Assembly: GCF_041916975.1 (NCBI RefSeq)
Contig: NZ_JAYRYK010000001.1
Location: forward strand, 2,046,001-2,110,000
Reading direction: 5' to 3'
Source of the DNA: Sphingosinicella sp041916975
Lineage (GTDB): Bacteria; Pseudomonadota; Alphaproteobacteria; Sphingomonadales; Sphingomonadaceae
Length of the DNA: 64,000 bases
Position 1 is the stretch's first letter, and each line of letters starts with the position of its first letter. The notes beneath the pieces were generated by a model, which had not been told where the DNA came from, ran no database searches, and saw only the letters and a program-made list of their open reading frames with translations. Shown one piece after another: positions 9,273 to 18,151 of this stretch. The position numbers and the translations under genes were made by a program.

Positions 9273-9824
9273 ATGGCTGAACAGGTAATGCACGGCACGA
9301 CCATCCTCGCCGTGCGCAAGGCAGGCAAGGTGGTGATCGCGGGCGACGGGCAGGTCAGCCTCGGCAACACCGTGATGAAGGGCGACGCCAAGAAGGTGCG
9401 CCGCCTTGGCGACGGCAGCGTGATCGGCGGCTTCGCCGGCGCGACCGCCGATGCCTTCACGCTCTTCGAGCGGCTGGAGGCGAAGCTCGAACGCTTCCCC
9501 GGCCAACTGAAGCGCGCGGCGGTGGAACTCGCCAAGGACTGGCGCACCGACCGCTACCTCCGGCGGCTGGAGGCGATGATGATCGTCGCCGACCGCGAGG
9601 TGACGCTGGTGCTGACCGGCACGGGCGACGTGCTGGAGCCCGAGCACCACGTGACCGCGATCGGATCGGGCGGCAATTACGCGCTTTCCGCCGCGCGTGC
9701 GCTGATCGACGTGGACGGGCTTTCGGCGGACGACGTGGCGCAGAAGGCCATGGCGATTGCTGCCGACATCTGCGTCTTCACCAACAACAATCTCACCATC
9801 GAAACGCTGGAGGCGGCCCAATGA
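9273..9824 (+). CDS. hslV: ATP-dependent protease peptidase subunit HslV
   Basis: Proteasome-like threonine protease that forms the HslUV complex for unfolded and regulatory proteins in the cytoplasm. 183 residues. The short propeptide MAEQVMHG is followed by TTILAVRKAGKVVIAGDGQ; Thr9, exposed by processing, is the expected nucleophile. The motif GDGQVSLGNTVMKG is intact. It overlaps hslU by 4 bases (ATGA). Confidence 0.97.
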   Translation: MAEQVMHGTTILAVRKAGKVVIAGDGQVSLGNTVMKGDAKKVRRLGDGSVIGGFAGATADAFTLFERLEAKLERFPGQLKRAAVELAKDWRTDRYLRRLEAMMIVADREVTLVLTGTGDVLEPEHHVTAIGSGGNYALSAARALIDVDGLSADDVAQKAMAIAADICVFTNNNLTIETLEAAQ

Positions 9825-11152
9825 ACGTCGAAGCTCCCATCAGACCCGCCGAGGCCATCTCGGCGCTGACCCCCAAGGCCGTCGTCGCGGCGCTCGACCG
9901 CTATATCGTCGGCCAGAATGACGCCAAGCGCGCGGTCGCCGTCGCGCTCAGGAACCGCTGGCGGCGCCAGCAGCTGCCTGAGGACATGCGCGACGAGGTG
10001 AGCCCCAAGAACATCCTGATGATCGGGCCGACGGGTTGCGGCAAGACCGAGATCAGCCGCCGCCTCGCGAAGCTCGCCGAGGCGCCGTTCCTGAAGGTGG
10101 AAGCCACCAAGTTCACCGAGGTCGGTTACGTCGGCCGCGATGTCGAGCAGATCGTGCGCGATCTCGTGGAGGAAGCCATCCGGCTCGTCCGCGAGCAGAA
10201 GCGCAAAGGTGTACGCGAGCAGGCCGAACACGCCGCCGAGGCGCGCGTGCTCGATGCTCTCGTCGGCAAGGATGCGAGCGGCGCGACGCGCGACCGCTTC
10301 CGCGAGAAGCTGCTCGCGGGCGAGCTTTCCGACAAGGAGATCGAGATCGAGGTCGACGAGGCGCCGCAGATGCCCTTCGAGATCCCCGGCATGACCGGGC
10401 AGGTCGGCATGATCGATCTCGGCAACATGTTCGGCAAGCTCGGCGGCCAGCGCACCAAGAAGCGCAAGCTGAAGGTGCGGCAGGCGTGGGAAGCGCTCGT
10501 CAACGAGGAGTCCGACAAGCGCCTCGACCAGGAAGAGGTGAACCGCGAGGCGATCGTCTCTGCAGAGCAGAACGGCATCGTGTTCCTCGACGAGATCGAC
10601 AAGATCGCGGTTTCCGACGTGCGCGGCGGCTCCGTCTCGCGCGAAGGCGTGCAGCGCGACCTGCTGCCGCTGATCGAGGGCACGACGGTCGCCACCAAGT
10701 ATGGCCCGGTGAAGACGGATCACATCCTCTTCATCGCTTCGGGCGCGTTCCATGTGGCGAAGCCTTCGGACCTGCTGCCGGAGCTGCAGGGCCGCCTGCC
10801 CATCCGCGTTGAGCTGAAGGGCCTGACGGAAGCCGATTTCCGCCGCATCCTGACGGACACCGAAGTCTCGCTGGTGAAGCAGTACGCAGCGCTGATCGGC
10901 ACCGAGGGCGTCACCCTGGAATTCGCCGACGACGCGATCGACGCCATCGCGCGGATCGCGGCGCAGGTGAACGACCGCGTCGAGAACATCGGCGCGCGGC
11001 GGCTGCAGACCGTGCTCGAAAAGCTGCTCGAGGAGGTCAGCTTCGACGCTTCCGAACGCGGCGGCACGGCGGTGAAGATCGACGCGGCCTACGTGGACGC
11101 GCAGCTTTCCGACATCGCGCGCGACAACGACCTGTCGAAGTATATCCTCTAG
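9821..11152 (+). CDS. hslU: HslUV unfoldase ATPase HslU
   Basis: AAA+ unfoldase that feeds substrates into HslV. 443 residues. Walker A GPTGCGKTE (near residues 66-74), the GYVGRDVE pore loop just after, the inserted I-domain (about residues 115-235), Walker B IVFLDEIDKI, and the C-terminal sensor-2 segment ENIGARRLQTVLEKLLEE. The C-terminus DNDLSKYIL matches the tail that docks into HslV. Translationally coupled to hslV. Confidence 0.97.
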   Translation: MNVEAPIRPAEAISALTPKAVVAALDRYIVGQNDAKRAVAVALRNRWRRQQLPEDMRDEVSPKNILMIGPTGCGKTEISRRLAKLAEAPFLKVEATKFTEVGYVGRDVEQIVRDLVEEAIRLVREQKRKGVREQAEHAAEARVLDALVGKDASGATRDRFREKLLAGELSDKEIEIEVDEAPQMPFEIPGMTGQVGMIDLGNMFGKLGGQRTKKRKLKVRQAWEALVNEESDKRLDQEEVNREAIVSAEQNGIVFLDEIDKIAVSDVRGGSVSREGVQRDLLPLIEGTTVATKYGPVKTDHILFIASGAFHVAKPSDLLPELQGRLPIRVELKGLTEADFRRILTDTEVSLVKQYAALIGTEGVTLEFADDAIDAIARIAAQVNDRVENIGARRLQTVLEKLLEEVSFDASERGGTAVKIDAAYVDAQLSDIARDNDLSKYIL

Positions 11153-11158
11153 GCGGTC

Positions 11159-11183
11159 ATCACCCGCAGGAAACGCGGGTGAT
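11159..11183. terminator. Possible terminator hairpin between converging genes
   Basis: Perfect 9-base inverted repeat ATCACCCGC / GCGGGTGAT with a 7-base loop, 7 bases after the hslU stop and followed by CTTTCC. It overlaps the last codons of the converging methyltransferase-like gene. The U tract is poor, so function as a terminator is uncertain. Confidence 0.45.
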
Positions 11184-12146
11184 CTTTCCGCCTTCGTCGG
11201 TGGCGATGGTCAGCCGGTCCGGCCGGAAGTCCATCGTCACCGCGCCGTTCGGCGGCACGACGCGCGCGGTGCGGGCGCCGGTGGCCTGCTTCATCTTGCC
11301 GACGGTTGCATCGTCGGCAGGCTGACCGATGAAGCTTTGCGCCTTCTCCACATCGCAGACCATCGCGAGATCATCCTTGGGTGCGCCGTCCGGCTTCACG
11401 AACTTGTAGACGACGCGGTCGGTCTTGCCGCGCACGGCGGGATCGAACACCGATTTCGCGAGGTCGTCGCCAGGGGTGCGCAGCACATCCGATTCGCCTT
11501 CAAAGGCGAAACCGGCGCGTTCGAAATCGGCGCGGATCACGGCGGGATCGATGCGGTGCGTCTTGTCGACCTCGGCGCGCGTGTCGCCGCCTGCCGGGCC
11601 GACATGATCGATCACGCCGACGATGCCGCCGGGCTTCATCGCGCCGTAGAGCTTCGCGAGCACGTCCGCGGGTTCCAAGCGCACGAAGCCGTACTCGGCG
11701 CTTTCCCAATAGGTGTCGTGATAGACGAGGTGCAGCAGCGCGAAATCGAAGCTGGCGGGCGCGAGCGCAAGGTTCGGCAGCGGCACCGCGAACCCCGAGG
11801 CATTTTTCACGCGGGCACGAATGCCCGCCCACGCGGCTTTTGCCTGATCATTGGCCGCAATACCGGGCGGGTTCCACGCCACGACCGCGCCCTTCGGGCC
11901 GACGGCACGTGCCATGATTTCGCTGTAGTAGCCGCGCCCCGCCATGAAATCCAAGGCGCGGTCTCCGCGTTCGAGCCCAAGGAATTTCAGCACTTCGGCG
12001 GGCTTGCGGCTCTCGTCGAGCTTGGTTTCGTCAGCCGGGCGATCCTTCGCGGCAACGGCGGTGGCGATGGCGGCAGGCGCGGCCTCTACGGGCAATGCGG
12101 GCATGAACAGCGCGGCGGCAAGCAGCAGGAACGTCTTCGATTTCAT
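11160..12146 (-). CDS. Exported methyltransferase-like protein (COG4798 type)
   Basis: 328 residues. A signal peptide (MKSKTFLLLAAALFMPALPVEA, cleavage near residue 22) precedes a Rossmann-like domain with a glycine motif DFMAGRGYYSEIMARAVGPKG near residues 65-85. The family is annotated as predicted methyltransferase, yet the protein is apparently exported to the periplasm, where S-adenosylmethionine is not expected. Its role is therefore unknown. The C-terminal ~65 residues form a separate small domain ending in a single Cys. I chose the inner ATG because AGGGGAG lies just upstream and it begins the signal peptide. It is on its own, converging with hslU. Confidence 0.7.
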   Translation of the reverse strand: MKSKTFLLLAAALFMPALPVEAAPAAIATAVAAKDRPADETKLDESRKPAEVLKFLGLERGDRALDFMAGRGYYSEIMARAVGPKGAVVAWNPPGIAANDQAKAAWAGIRARVKNASGFAVPLPNLALAPASFDFALLHLVYHDTYWESAEYGFVRLEPADVLAKLYGAMKPGGIVGVIDHVGPAGGDTRAEVDKTHRIDPAVIRADFERAGFAFEGESDVLRTPGDDLAKSVFDPAVRGKTDRVVYKFVKPDGAPKDDLAMVCDVEKAQSFIGQPADDATVGKMKQATGARTARVVPPNGAVTMDFRPDRLTIATDEGGKITRVSCG

Positions 12147-12204
12147 CGGTGATCTCCCCTGAGTCCTGTTTCCGATCATGCCATCCACGGGGAGGACGGT
12201 ACAG

Positions 12205-12735
12205 CTACCGCTTGCGGCGGAGGATCACGTACCACGCGCCGCTCCCGCCATGGCGTGGATGCGCGGGGCGGATCGCGGCGATGAAGGGGCGGAGCGCCGG
12301 AGTCGCGGCCCAGCGGGAGAAATTGGCGGCGATGACGCCGCGCGGGCGCCCGTCCTCTCCGGCGGGCCGGGTCTTGCCGGTGATGACGAGCAGCGTGCGC
12401 ACATCGTCGCGCCATGCGCGTTCGAGCGCGCCCGCGAGCGCCGCATAGGCTTCGTCCTGCGTGTGGCCGTGAAGATCGACGGTACGCTCGGCTTCGATGC
12501 TGCCTTTTCGGATGCGGCGATCCCAGCCGCCGTCGAGCGAGGCGTCCTCCGGCGCGGCAGCGGCGCGCTGGCGGGACATATCGGGCGCCTCGACCCGCTG
12601 CGGACGCACGTTCACGCGTGGGCGCGGCGTTTCGGGCGGCGGTGCGGCGCGGGATTTCAGCGGGCGGACGGAGGCCGTGACCTTCGCCCAGAGAGCGGTC
12701 TCGGCGTCCGAAGGCGGTTCAGGCCGCCGGGCCAC
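12205..12735 (-). CDS. Smr-domain protein (MutS2 C-terminal-like nuclease)
   Basis: About 176 residues. The C-terminal Smr domain has the hallmark TVDLHGHTQDEAYAAL and LLVITGKTRP, with a final WYVILRRKR strand. Small MutS-related domain proteins nick DNA or RNA; the cellular task of the stand-alone form in alphaproteobacteria is not settled. The open frame extends further upstream, but that sequence is arginine- and serine-rich and antisense-like. A GTG at 12735, overlapping the mltA stop by 17 bases, gives the conserved N-terminus with DAETALWAKVTASVRPL. The smr-mltA-Tim44-secB neighbourhood is common in alphaproteobacteria. Confidence 0.85.
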   Translation of the reverse strand: MARRPEPPSDAETALWAKVTASVRPLKSRAAPPPETPRPRVNVRPQRVEAPDMSRQRAAAAPEDASLDGGWDRRIRKGSIEAERTVDLHGHTQDEAYAALAGALERAWRDDVRTLLVITGKTRPAGEDGRPRGVIAANFSRWAATPALRPFIAAIRPAHPRHGGSGAWYVILRRKR

Positions 12736-13945
12736 GGAGAAGCCGCGCCGCCGCCGCCTTCGGCAACAGGATGAAGGCGGCGCCTTCGCTGGAAAGTCCG
12801 CCCGCAATGGTGCGCGCACGCTCGCCCGCACCCCAGAACAGATCGAAGCGGTTCGCACCCTTGATGGCGCCGCCGGTATCCTGCGCGACCATCAGCGCCG
12901 AAAACGGTTTCATGCTGCGATCGACATCGGTGTAGCGCGTGGAAAGCCAGACGGGCGCGCCCAGCGGCACGAACATCGGATCGGCGGCAAGGCTGCGTTC
13001 GGGCGTAACCGGCGCGCCCATCGCGCCGAGCGGTCCTTCGCCGGTGAGTTCCTTGAAGAAGATGTAGCTCTTGTTCTCGTGCATGATCTTGCGGCCGTCC
13101 TCGGGGTTGGCGCGCAGCCAGCGCATGATGCCCTGCATCGATGCCTCGCCGGGGGCGAGCACGTTCATGTCGCGCAGGCGCCGACCGATGCCGACATATT
13201 CCCGCCCGTTCTGCCCCGCATAGCCGATGCGCATGACGCTGCCGTCGGGCAGGCGCAGGCGCCCCGAGCCCTGGATCTGCAGGAAGAAGAACTCCACCTC
13301 GTCCGCCGCCCACGCGATTTCGAGGTTGCGATCGAAAAGCGCGCCGTTGTCGATATCCTCGCGCGACCAATAGAGCTGGTAAGCGCCGGTTTCGTCGATG
13401 CGCCCGGTCGCCTTCTTCGTCTGGCCGGGATTCGCGGGGTCGGGCTGATCGACGCGCACGAGATCGTCCGGCACGCCGTAGATCGGCACCAGATAGCCGG
13501 GGCCGCGCGTGCGCGATCCGGCGATTTCGGGTTCATAATATCCGGTGACGAAAGCCGCGCCGGTGCCGACGCGCACGGGCGTGAAGTTCAGCTCGAAGAA
13601 AGCGCGCGGGTCTGTAGCGGCGGGTACGAGATTGCAGGCGGTTTCCCAATCGGAAGCGATCGTGAGGCCGCTGACGTCGGTGCGGCGCGTGACGGCGCGG
13701 CAGGATTTGCGGAAGGCGGCGAGGGTGGCGGCGAAATCGTTGGTTTCCCAGCCCGGAATCTCGGCGAAGGTCGCGGGTGCGGCGCCGAGCGCGGCTGCAG
13801 TCGCAGGCCCTGCGGGGACGGCAGGCGTCGTCGGCGCGGGTTCGGCGCCCGGCGACACCGGCCCGGTGGGTGTGGCGACGGGACGCGGCGACGCGCACGC
13901 GGCAATCGCGAGCAGCAGCAGAACGGGGAAAAAGCAATGACGCAC
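12719..13945 (-). CDS. mltA: Membrane-bound lytic murein transglycosylase A
   Basis: Cleaves peptidoglycan glycan strands with formation of 1,6-anhydromuramyl ends at the outer membrane. About 408 residues. The GTG start at 13945 has GGAG about 9 bases upstream and yields a lipoprotein signal, VRHCFFPVLLLLAIAAC, followed by a proline-rich linker. The double-psi barrel MltA domain (FVTGYYEPEIAGSR near residue 134; GIMRWLRANPEDGRKIM further on) is followed by the 3D domain at the C-terminus, whose Asp-rich signature appears as ALMVAQDTGGAIKGANRFDLFWG. A TTG 15 bases further upstream is the alternative start. Confidence 0.92.
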   Translation of the reverse strand: MRHCFFPVLLLLAIAACASPRPVATPTGPVSPGAEPAPTTPAVPAGPATAAALGAAPATFAEIPGWETNDFAATLAAFRKSCRAVTRRTDVSGLTIASDWETACNLVPAATDPRAFFELNFTPVRVGTGAAFVTGYYEPEIAGSRTRGPGYLVPIYGVPDDLVRVDQPDPANPGQTKKATGRIDETGAYQLYWSREDIDNGALFDRNLEIAWAADEVEFFFLQIQGSGRLRLPDGSVMRIGYAGQNGREYVGIGRRLRDMNVLAPGEASMQGIMRWLRANPEDGRKIMHENKSYIFFKELTGEGPLGAMGAPVTPERSLAADPMFVPLGAPVWLSTRYTDVDRSMKPFSALMVAQDTGGAIKGANRFDLFWGAGERARTIAGGLSSEGAAFILLPKAAAARLLRGPAA

Positions 13946-14029
13946 GCGGAACTCCGGCAAAACTGATGGTGCAGAGCTAGCGGATTTTGCGCGTGGCAGG
14001 AATCCGCATTCGTCGCGGAGATCGCGCGA

Positions 14030-14704
14030 TCAGGCGTCTTCGTCGGTGTCGATGAGCAGCCAGTTGGGGTCTGCAGCGCCGGTGTGGCGGCTGAACGTCC
14101 AGACATCGTGCGACTGCACGGCGTCCGACAGCGAACCGCTGACGACGTTTCCGGCCTTGTCGCGCGTGACGGCAACGAGATCGGCATCGAAGCGCAGCGT
14201 GACTTCGGCCATGGCGCCGTGAAGCCGTGCGGCGACGATTTCGACCTTTTCGAGCGACACGAGCCGGTTTTCGAGCGTCAGCCCCTCCGCCTCGCGCGCG
14301 GCAATCGCTTCGGCGAACTGATCGGCGATATCATCGGACACGAGATCGCGCAGCGCCTCGGCGTCGCCCTTCCAGAAGGCTTCGAGAACCATGCGATACG
14401 CGGCCTTTGCGCCTTCGGCGAAGCGCGGCGGATCGAACGTCGGGTCGGCGGCGGCAATCGCGTTCAGCGATTCCTTCAGTGCAGGTGACATGTCCGCGGG
14501 CAGATCGAGCGGCGCGGCGGGCGGCAGGTCGTAGCTGCCGGCACGCGGCGGCGTCTGCTGCTCCGCGGGGCTGCGGCGAACGACTTCGCCGGCGGGCTCT
14601 TCATGGCCGGTGCGGCGGCCAAGCACGCTGACCAGCCGAAGGGCGATGAACCCCGCGAGCATCGCCAGAACGACGATCTCGATCAGTCCGCTGCTGTCGC
14701 CCAT
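14030..14704 (-). CDS. Tim44/TimA-domain membrane-associated protein
   Basis: 224 residues: an N-terminal membrane anchor (IEIVVLAMLAGFIALRLVSVLG, about residues 8-29), a proline/glutamine-rich linker, then a Tim44-like domain (about residues 90-220). This is the bacterial relative of the mitochondrial import motor adaptor Tim44; the bacterial role is unclear but membrane-linked. The family is typically encoded beside secB and mltA in this class, as here. It is divergent from secB. Confidence 0.85.
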   Translation of the reverse strand: MGDSSGLIEIVVLAMLAGFIALRLVSVLGRRTGHEEPAGEVVRRSPAEQQTPPRAGSYDLPPAAPLDLPADMSPALKESLNAIAAADPTFDPPRFAEGAKAAYRMVLEAFWKGDAEALRDLVSDDIADQFAEAIAAREAEGLTLENRLVSLEKVEIVAARLHGAMAEVTLRFDADLVAVTRDKAGNVVSGSLSDAVQSHDVWTFSRHTGAADPNWLLIDTDEDA

Positions 14705-14771
14705 AATTCTACCTTCAAGCGTCCCTTCAAACGCATTTGCTTAACAGCGCCGCGTCGCACAGTCCACGCAG

Positions 14772-14792
14772 CTTAACCTGTTTTCGGTTAAG
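14772..14792. promoter_or_regulatory. Inverted repeat between Tim44-like gene and secB
   Basis: Perfect 7-base inverted repeat CTTAACC / GGTTAAG with a 7-base loop inside the 197-base divergent intergenic region. It could be an operator or a transcript hairpin in the secB leader; nothing else identifies it. Confidence 0.35.
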
Positions 14793-14901
14793 ATAGGCTA
14801 TTCCGAGCCGCATACAAGGAACAGCGCTGCCTTGCGCCGGTTCCATGCGCCTGCTAGCGAGCGCGCCATATAACTGTCCAACAGAATTGAGACCTCACAT
14901 C

Positions 14902-15426
14902 ATGGCCGAGAACGAAACAGGCGACGAAGGCTACATCAACGGCAATGGCGGCGAAGCGCCGGCGGAAGCCCTGCCGCAGGTGAGCATCCTTGCACAGTAT
15001 GTGAAGGACCTGTCGTTCGAAAACCCTGGCGCGCCGCAGTCGCTGCAGCAGGGTGCGGGCCAGCCGAAAATCGAGATCAACGTCAACGTCGGCGTCCGCC
15101 AGCAGGGCGACAACGTCTACGAGGTGGAGCTGAAGCTCTCCGCGAACGCCACGTTCGAAACCGGCAAGACCGCCTTCATCACCGAGCTGCTCTATGGCGG
15201 CCTTTTCGGCCTGCAGAACGTGCCCGAGGAGCACCTTGAGCTGTTCCTCGTCGTCGAGGCGCCGCGCCAGCTCTTCCCGTTCGCCCGCCGCATCTTCGCC
15301 GATGCGACGCGCGACGGCGGCTTCCCGCCGCTGATGCTCGACCCGATCGATTTCGCCCAGCTCTATTTCGCGCGCCAGCAGCAGGCGGAAGCCGCGGAGC
15401 AATCCGGCGAGATTGGGCACGCCTAA
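14902..15426 (+). CDS. secB: Protein-export chaperone SecB
   Basis: Tetrameric cytoplasmic chaperone that keeps precursors unfolded and hands them to SecA. 174 residues; the start is the ATG giving MAENETGDEGY, since the upstream in-frame ATG encodes unconserved sequence. SecB hallmarks visible: SILAQYVKDLSFENPGAP near the N-terminus, INVNVGVRQ, and FAQLYFARQQQ near the C-terminus. The acidic, low-complexity N-terminal extension is common in this class. Confidence 0.96.
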   Translation: MAENETGDEGYINGNGGEAPAEALPQVSILAQYVKDLSFENPGAPQSLQQGAGQPKIEINVNVGVRQQGDNVYEVELKLSANATFETGKTAFITELLYGGLFGLQNVPEEHLELFLVVEAPRQLFPFARRIFADATRDGGFPPLMLDPIDFAQLYFARQQQAEAAEQSGEIGHA

Positions 15427-15451
15427 GAGGCCCGGGCGGGAGGCCGCGCCC

Positions 15452-17014
15452 ATGTCGCTCGTCAAGAGCGTCGGCGTTATCGGAGGGCTGACTCTCGTCA
15501 GCCGCATTTTCGGCTTTGCCCGCGACATGCTGCTCTCCCGCCTGCTCGGCGCGGGCGCGGGGGCGGACGCCTTCTTCGTGGCGTTCAAGCTGCCCAACAT
15601 CTTCCGGCGTCTGTTCGCGGAGGGCGCGTTCAGCGCCGCCTATGTGCCGATGTTCAGCAAGGAACTGCACGGGCCGGGCGGCATAAAGGCCGCCGAGCGC
15701 TTCTCGGCAAACGTGCTATCCGTGTTCCTGCCGATCCTGCTGCTGTTCACGGCACTGTTCGAGATCTTCATGCCCGGCGTCGTCTGGCTGATGGCGAGCG
15801 CCTACAAGGATGTGCCGGGCAAGTTCGAGCTGACCGTCGAGCTGACGCGAATCGCCTTTCCCTACCTGCTGCTCGTCAGCCTCGTCTCGCTGCTCTCGGG
15901 CGTGCTCAATTCGATGTCGAAGTTCGCCGCCGCCGCCGCCGCACCGATCCTGCTCAACATCTGCCTGATCGGCGGTGTTCTGTTCTTCGGCAGCACCACA
16001 GGCGACAGCACGGAAACGGCCCGGGCGCTCGCGGTTTCGGTGAGCGTGGCGGGCGTCGTGCAGTTCGTGTGGCTGCTGTGGGCGGTGCGCCGGGCGGGGC
16101 TGACGCTGCGCCTCCGCTGGCCGCGACTCGACCCCAAGGTGAAGGAACTCGGCCGCATCATCGTGCCCGCGACATTCGGAGCGGGCATCTACCAGCTCTC
16201 GCAACTGATCGACACGTTCTTCGCGACGCGACTCGAAGAGGGCGCGATGAGCTTCCTGAACTACGCGGACCGGTTGAACCAGCTGCCGCTGGGCGTCGTC
16301 GGCATCGCGCTTGGCACCGCCATCCTGCCCGCGCTCAGCCGCTTGATCGCACGCGAAGACGCCGACGGCGCGCAGAAGCTGCAGGGCACGGCGGTCGAGC
16401 TTTCGATGCTGCTGACACTGCCCGCCGCAGTGGCACTCGCCGTTGCCGCGCATCCGATCGTCGAGGCGATCTTCCTCGGCGGGCGTTTCACGGCGGAGCA
16501 TGTCACCGTCACTTCGGGCGTGCTCGTGGCGCTCGTCGCCGGGCTGCCCGCCTACGTGCTCATCAAGGTGCTGACGCCTGGTTTCTTCGCGCGCGGCGAT
16601 ACGAAAACGCCGGTGAAGACCGCCGCGGCAGCGCTCACCTTCAACGTCGCCGTCATCTTCTTTGTGATCGAACGCTTCGGCATCATCGGACTCGCGGGCG
16701 CAACCGCGGTTTCGAGCTGGTTCAACTGCGCGCTGCTCTACACGATCCTGCACCGGCGCGGGCACTTCACGCTGACCGGAGACGTGATCCTGCGCGTCGG
16801 CAAGCAGCTTCTCGCCGCGCTCGTGATGGCCGCGGGGCTCTGGTGGGTGACGAACACGCTCGGCGATGCCTTCATCGGCGGTGCGCTGGCGCGCGCAGGG
16901 GCGCTGACGGCGGTCGTCGTGACCGGAGCCGGGCTCTATTTCGGGACGCTGTGGGCGATCGGCGGCTTCCACCACGAACACCTCGCCAAGCTGAAACGCG
17001 GCAACGGCGCTTGA
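15452..17014 (+). CDS. murJ: Lipid II flippase MurJ
   Basis: Flips lipid II across the inner membrane for peptidoglycan synthesis. 520 residues with about 14 membrane helices, MOP superfamily. Typical segments: GGLTLVSRIFGFARDMLLSR at the N-terminus, FKLPNIFRRLFAEGAFSAAYVPMF, and FATRLEEGAMSFLNYADRLNQLPLGV. I chose the ATG at 15452, 25 bases after the secB stop, because the extra upstream residues are not family-like. The next gene, trpS, begins 35 bases after its stop. Confidence 0.95.
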   Translation: MSLVKSVGVIGGLTLVSRIFGFARDMLLSRLLGAGAGADAFFVAFKLPNIFRRLFAEGAFSAAYVPMFSKELHGPGGIKAAERFSANVLSVFLPILLLFTALFEIFMPGVVWLMASAYKDVPGKFELTVELTRIAFPYLLLVSLVSLLSGVLNSMSKFAAAAAAPILLNICLIGGVLFFGSTTGDSTETARALAVSVSVAGVVQFVWLLWAVRRAGLTLRLRWPRLDPKVKELGRIIVPATFGAGIYQLSQLIDTFFATRLEEGAMSFLNYADRLNQLPLGVVGIALGTAILPALSRLIAREDADGAQKLQGTAVELSMLLTLPAAVALAVAAHPIVEAIFLGGRFTAEHVTVTSGVLVALVAGLPAYVLIKVLTPGFFARGDTKTPVKTAAAALTFNVAVIFFVIERFGIIGLAGATAVSSWFNCALLYTILHRRGHFTLTGDVILRVGKQLLAALVMAAGLWWVTNTLGDAFIGGALARAGALTAVVVTGAGLYFGTLWAIGGFHHEHLAKLKRGNGA

Positions 17015-17049
17015 CCTGTGACCCAAGCGGGGCCTAACGGCGGCGCGCT

Positions 17050-18060
17050 ATGACACAGACTTTCGCACCGCGCGTCTTTTCCGGCATCCAGCCGACCGGC
17101 AACCTGCACCTTGGCAACTACCTCGGCGCGATCCGCAACTGGGTGGACATGCAGCACCAGCACGAATGCGTCTATTGCATCGTGGACCTGCACGCGATCA
17201 CACTGTGGCAAGACCCCGAAGCGCTGCGCCGGGGCATCCACGAGATGGCCGCCGCGCTGCTCGCGAGCGGCATCGATCCCGACCGTGCCGTGCTCTTCAA
17301 CCAGAGCCAGGTGCACATGCACGCCGAGCTCTGCTGGATTCTGATGTGCACCGCGCGCATGGGCTGGATGCAGCGCATGACGCAGTTCAAGGAAAAGTCG
17401 GGCAAGGACAAGGAAGGCGCTTCCGTCGGCCTGTTCGGCTATCCCGTGCTGCAGGCCGCCGACATCCTCGGCTATAAGGCGACGCACGTGCCGGTGGGCG
17501 AGGACCAGAAGCAGCACCTCGAACTTTCCCGCGACATCGCGCAGAAGTTCAACACCGACTACGGCGTCGAGCTGTTCCCGCTTCCCGAGCCCGTGATCCA
17601 GGGTCCGGCGACGCGCGTGATGTCGCTGCGCGACGGCACCGCAAAGATGTCCAAGTCCGACCCTTCGGACATGAGCCGCATCAACCTTGCCGACGATGCC
17701 GACGCGATCGCGCAGAAGATCAAGAAGGCGAAGACGGACCCCGAGCCGCTGCCCGGCGATATCGCGGGGCTTGAGTCGCGGCCCGAGGCCCGGAACCTCG
17801 TTTCGATCTACGCGGCGCTTGCCGGTACGAGCGCGGCAGCGGTGCTGACCGAGTTCGAGGGCAAGGGCTTCGGCGCGTTCAAGCCCGCACTCGCCGATCT
17901 CACGGTGAGCGTGCTGGCGCCGATCGCTGCGCGTTTCCGCGAACTTTGCGCCGATCCCGGCCATCTCGACAGCGTGCTGGCAAAGGGTGCGGCGCGCGCC
18001 GACGCCATCGCGGCGCCGGTGCTCGCGGAGGTGAAACGGACGGTCGGTTTCCTCGGCTGA
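17050..18060 (+). CDS. trpS: Tryptophanyl-tRNA synthetase
   Basis: Charges tRNA-Trp. 336 residues, standard bacterial class I length. The HIGH-like motif is PTGNLHLGNYLGA (near residues 15-27) and the KMSKS loop is intact (about residues 199-203, TAKMSKSDPSD). The segment PVGEDQKQHLELSRDIA is also diagnostic. Confidence 0.97.
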   Translation: MTQTFAPRVFSGIQPTGNLHLGNYLGAIRNWVDMQHQHECVYCIVDLHAITLWQDPEALRRGIHEMAAALLASGIDPDRAVLFNQSQVHMHAELCWILMCTARMGWMQRMTQFKEKSGKDKEGASVGLFGYPVLQAADILGYKATHVPVGEDQKQHLELSRDIAQKFNTDYGVELFPLPEPVIQGPATRVMSLRDGTAKMSKSDPSDMSRINLADDADAIAQKIKKAKTDPEPLPGDIAGLESRPEARNLVSIYAALAGTSAAAVLTEFEGKGFGAFKPALADLTVSVLAPIAARFRELCADPGHLDSVLAKGAARADAIAAPVLAEVKRTVGFLG

Positions 18061-18151
18061 GGGCTTTGAAAATTCAGGGATCGTTCAGCCGCGCACATGC
18101 ACTATATAGGCTTGGCGTGGGTGCGAACGAGAAGGCCCGTAGGTGATGAGC

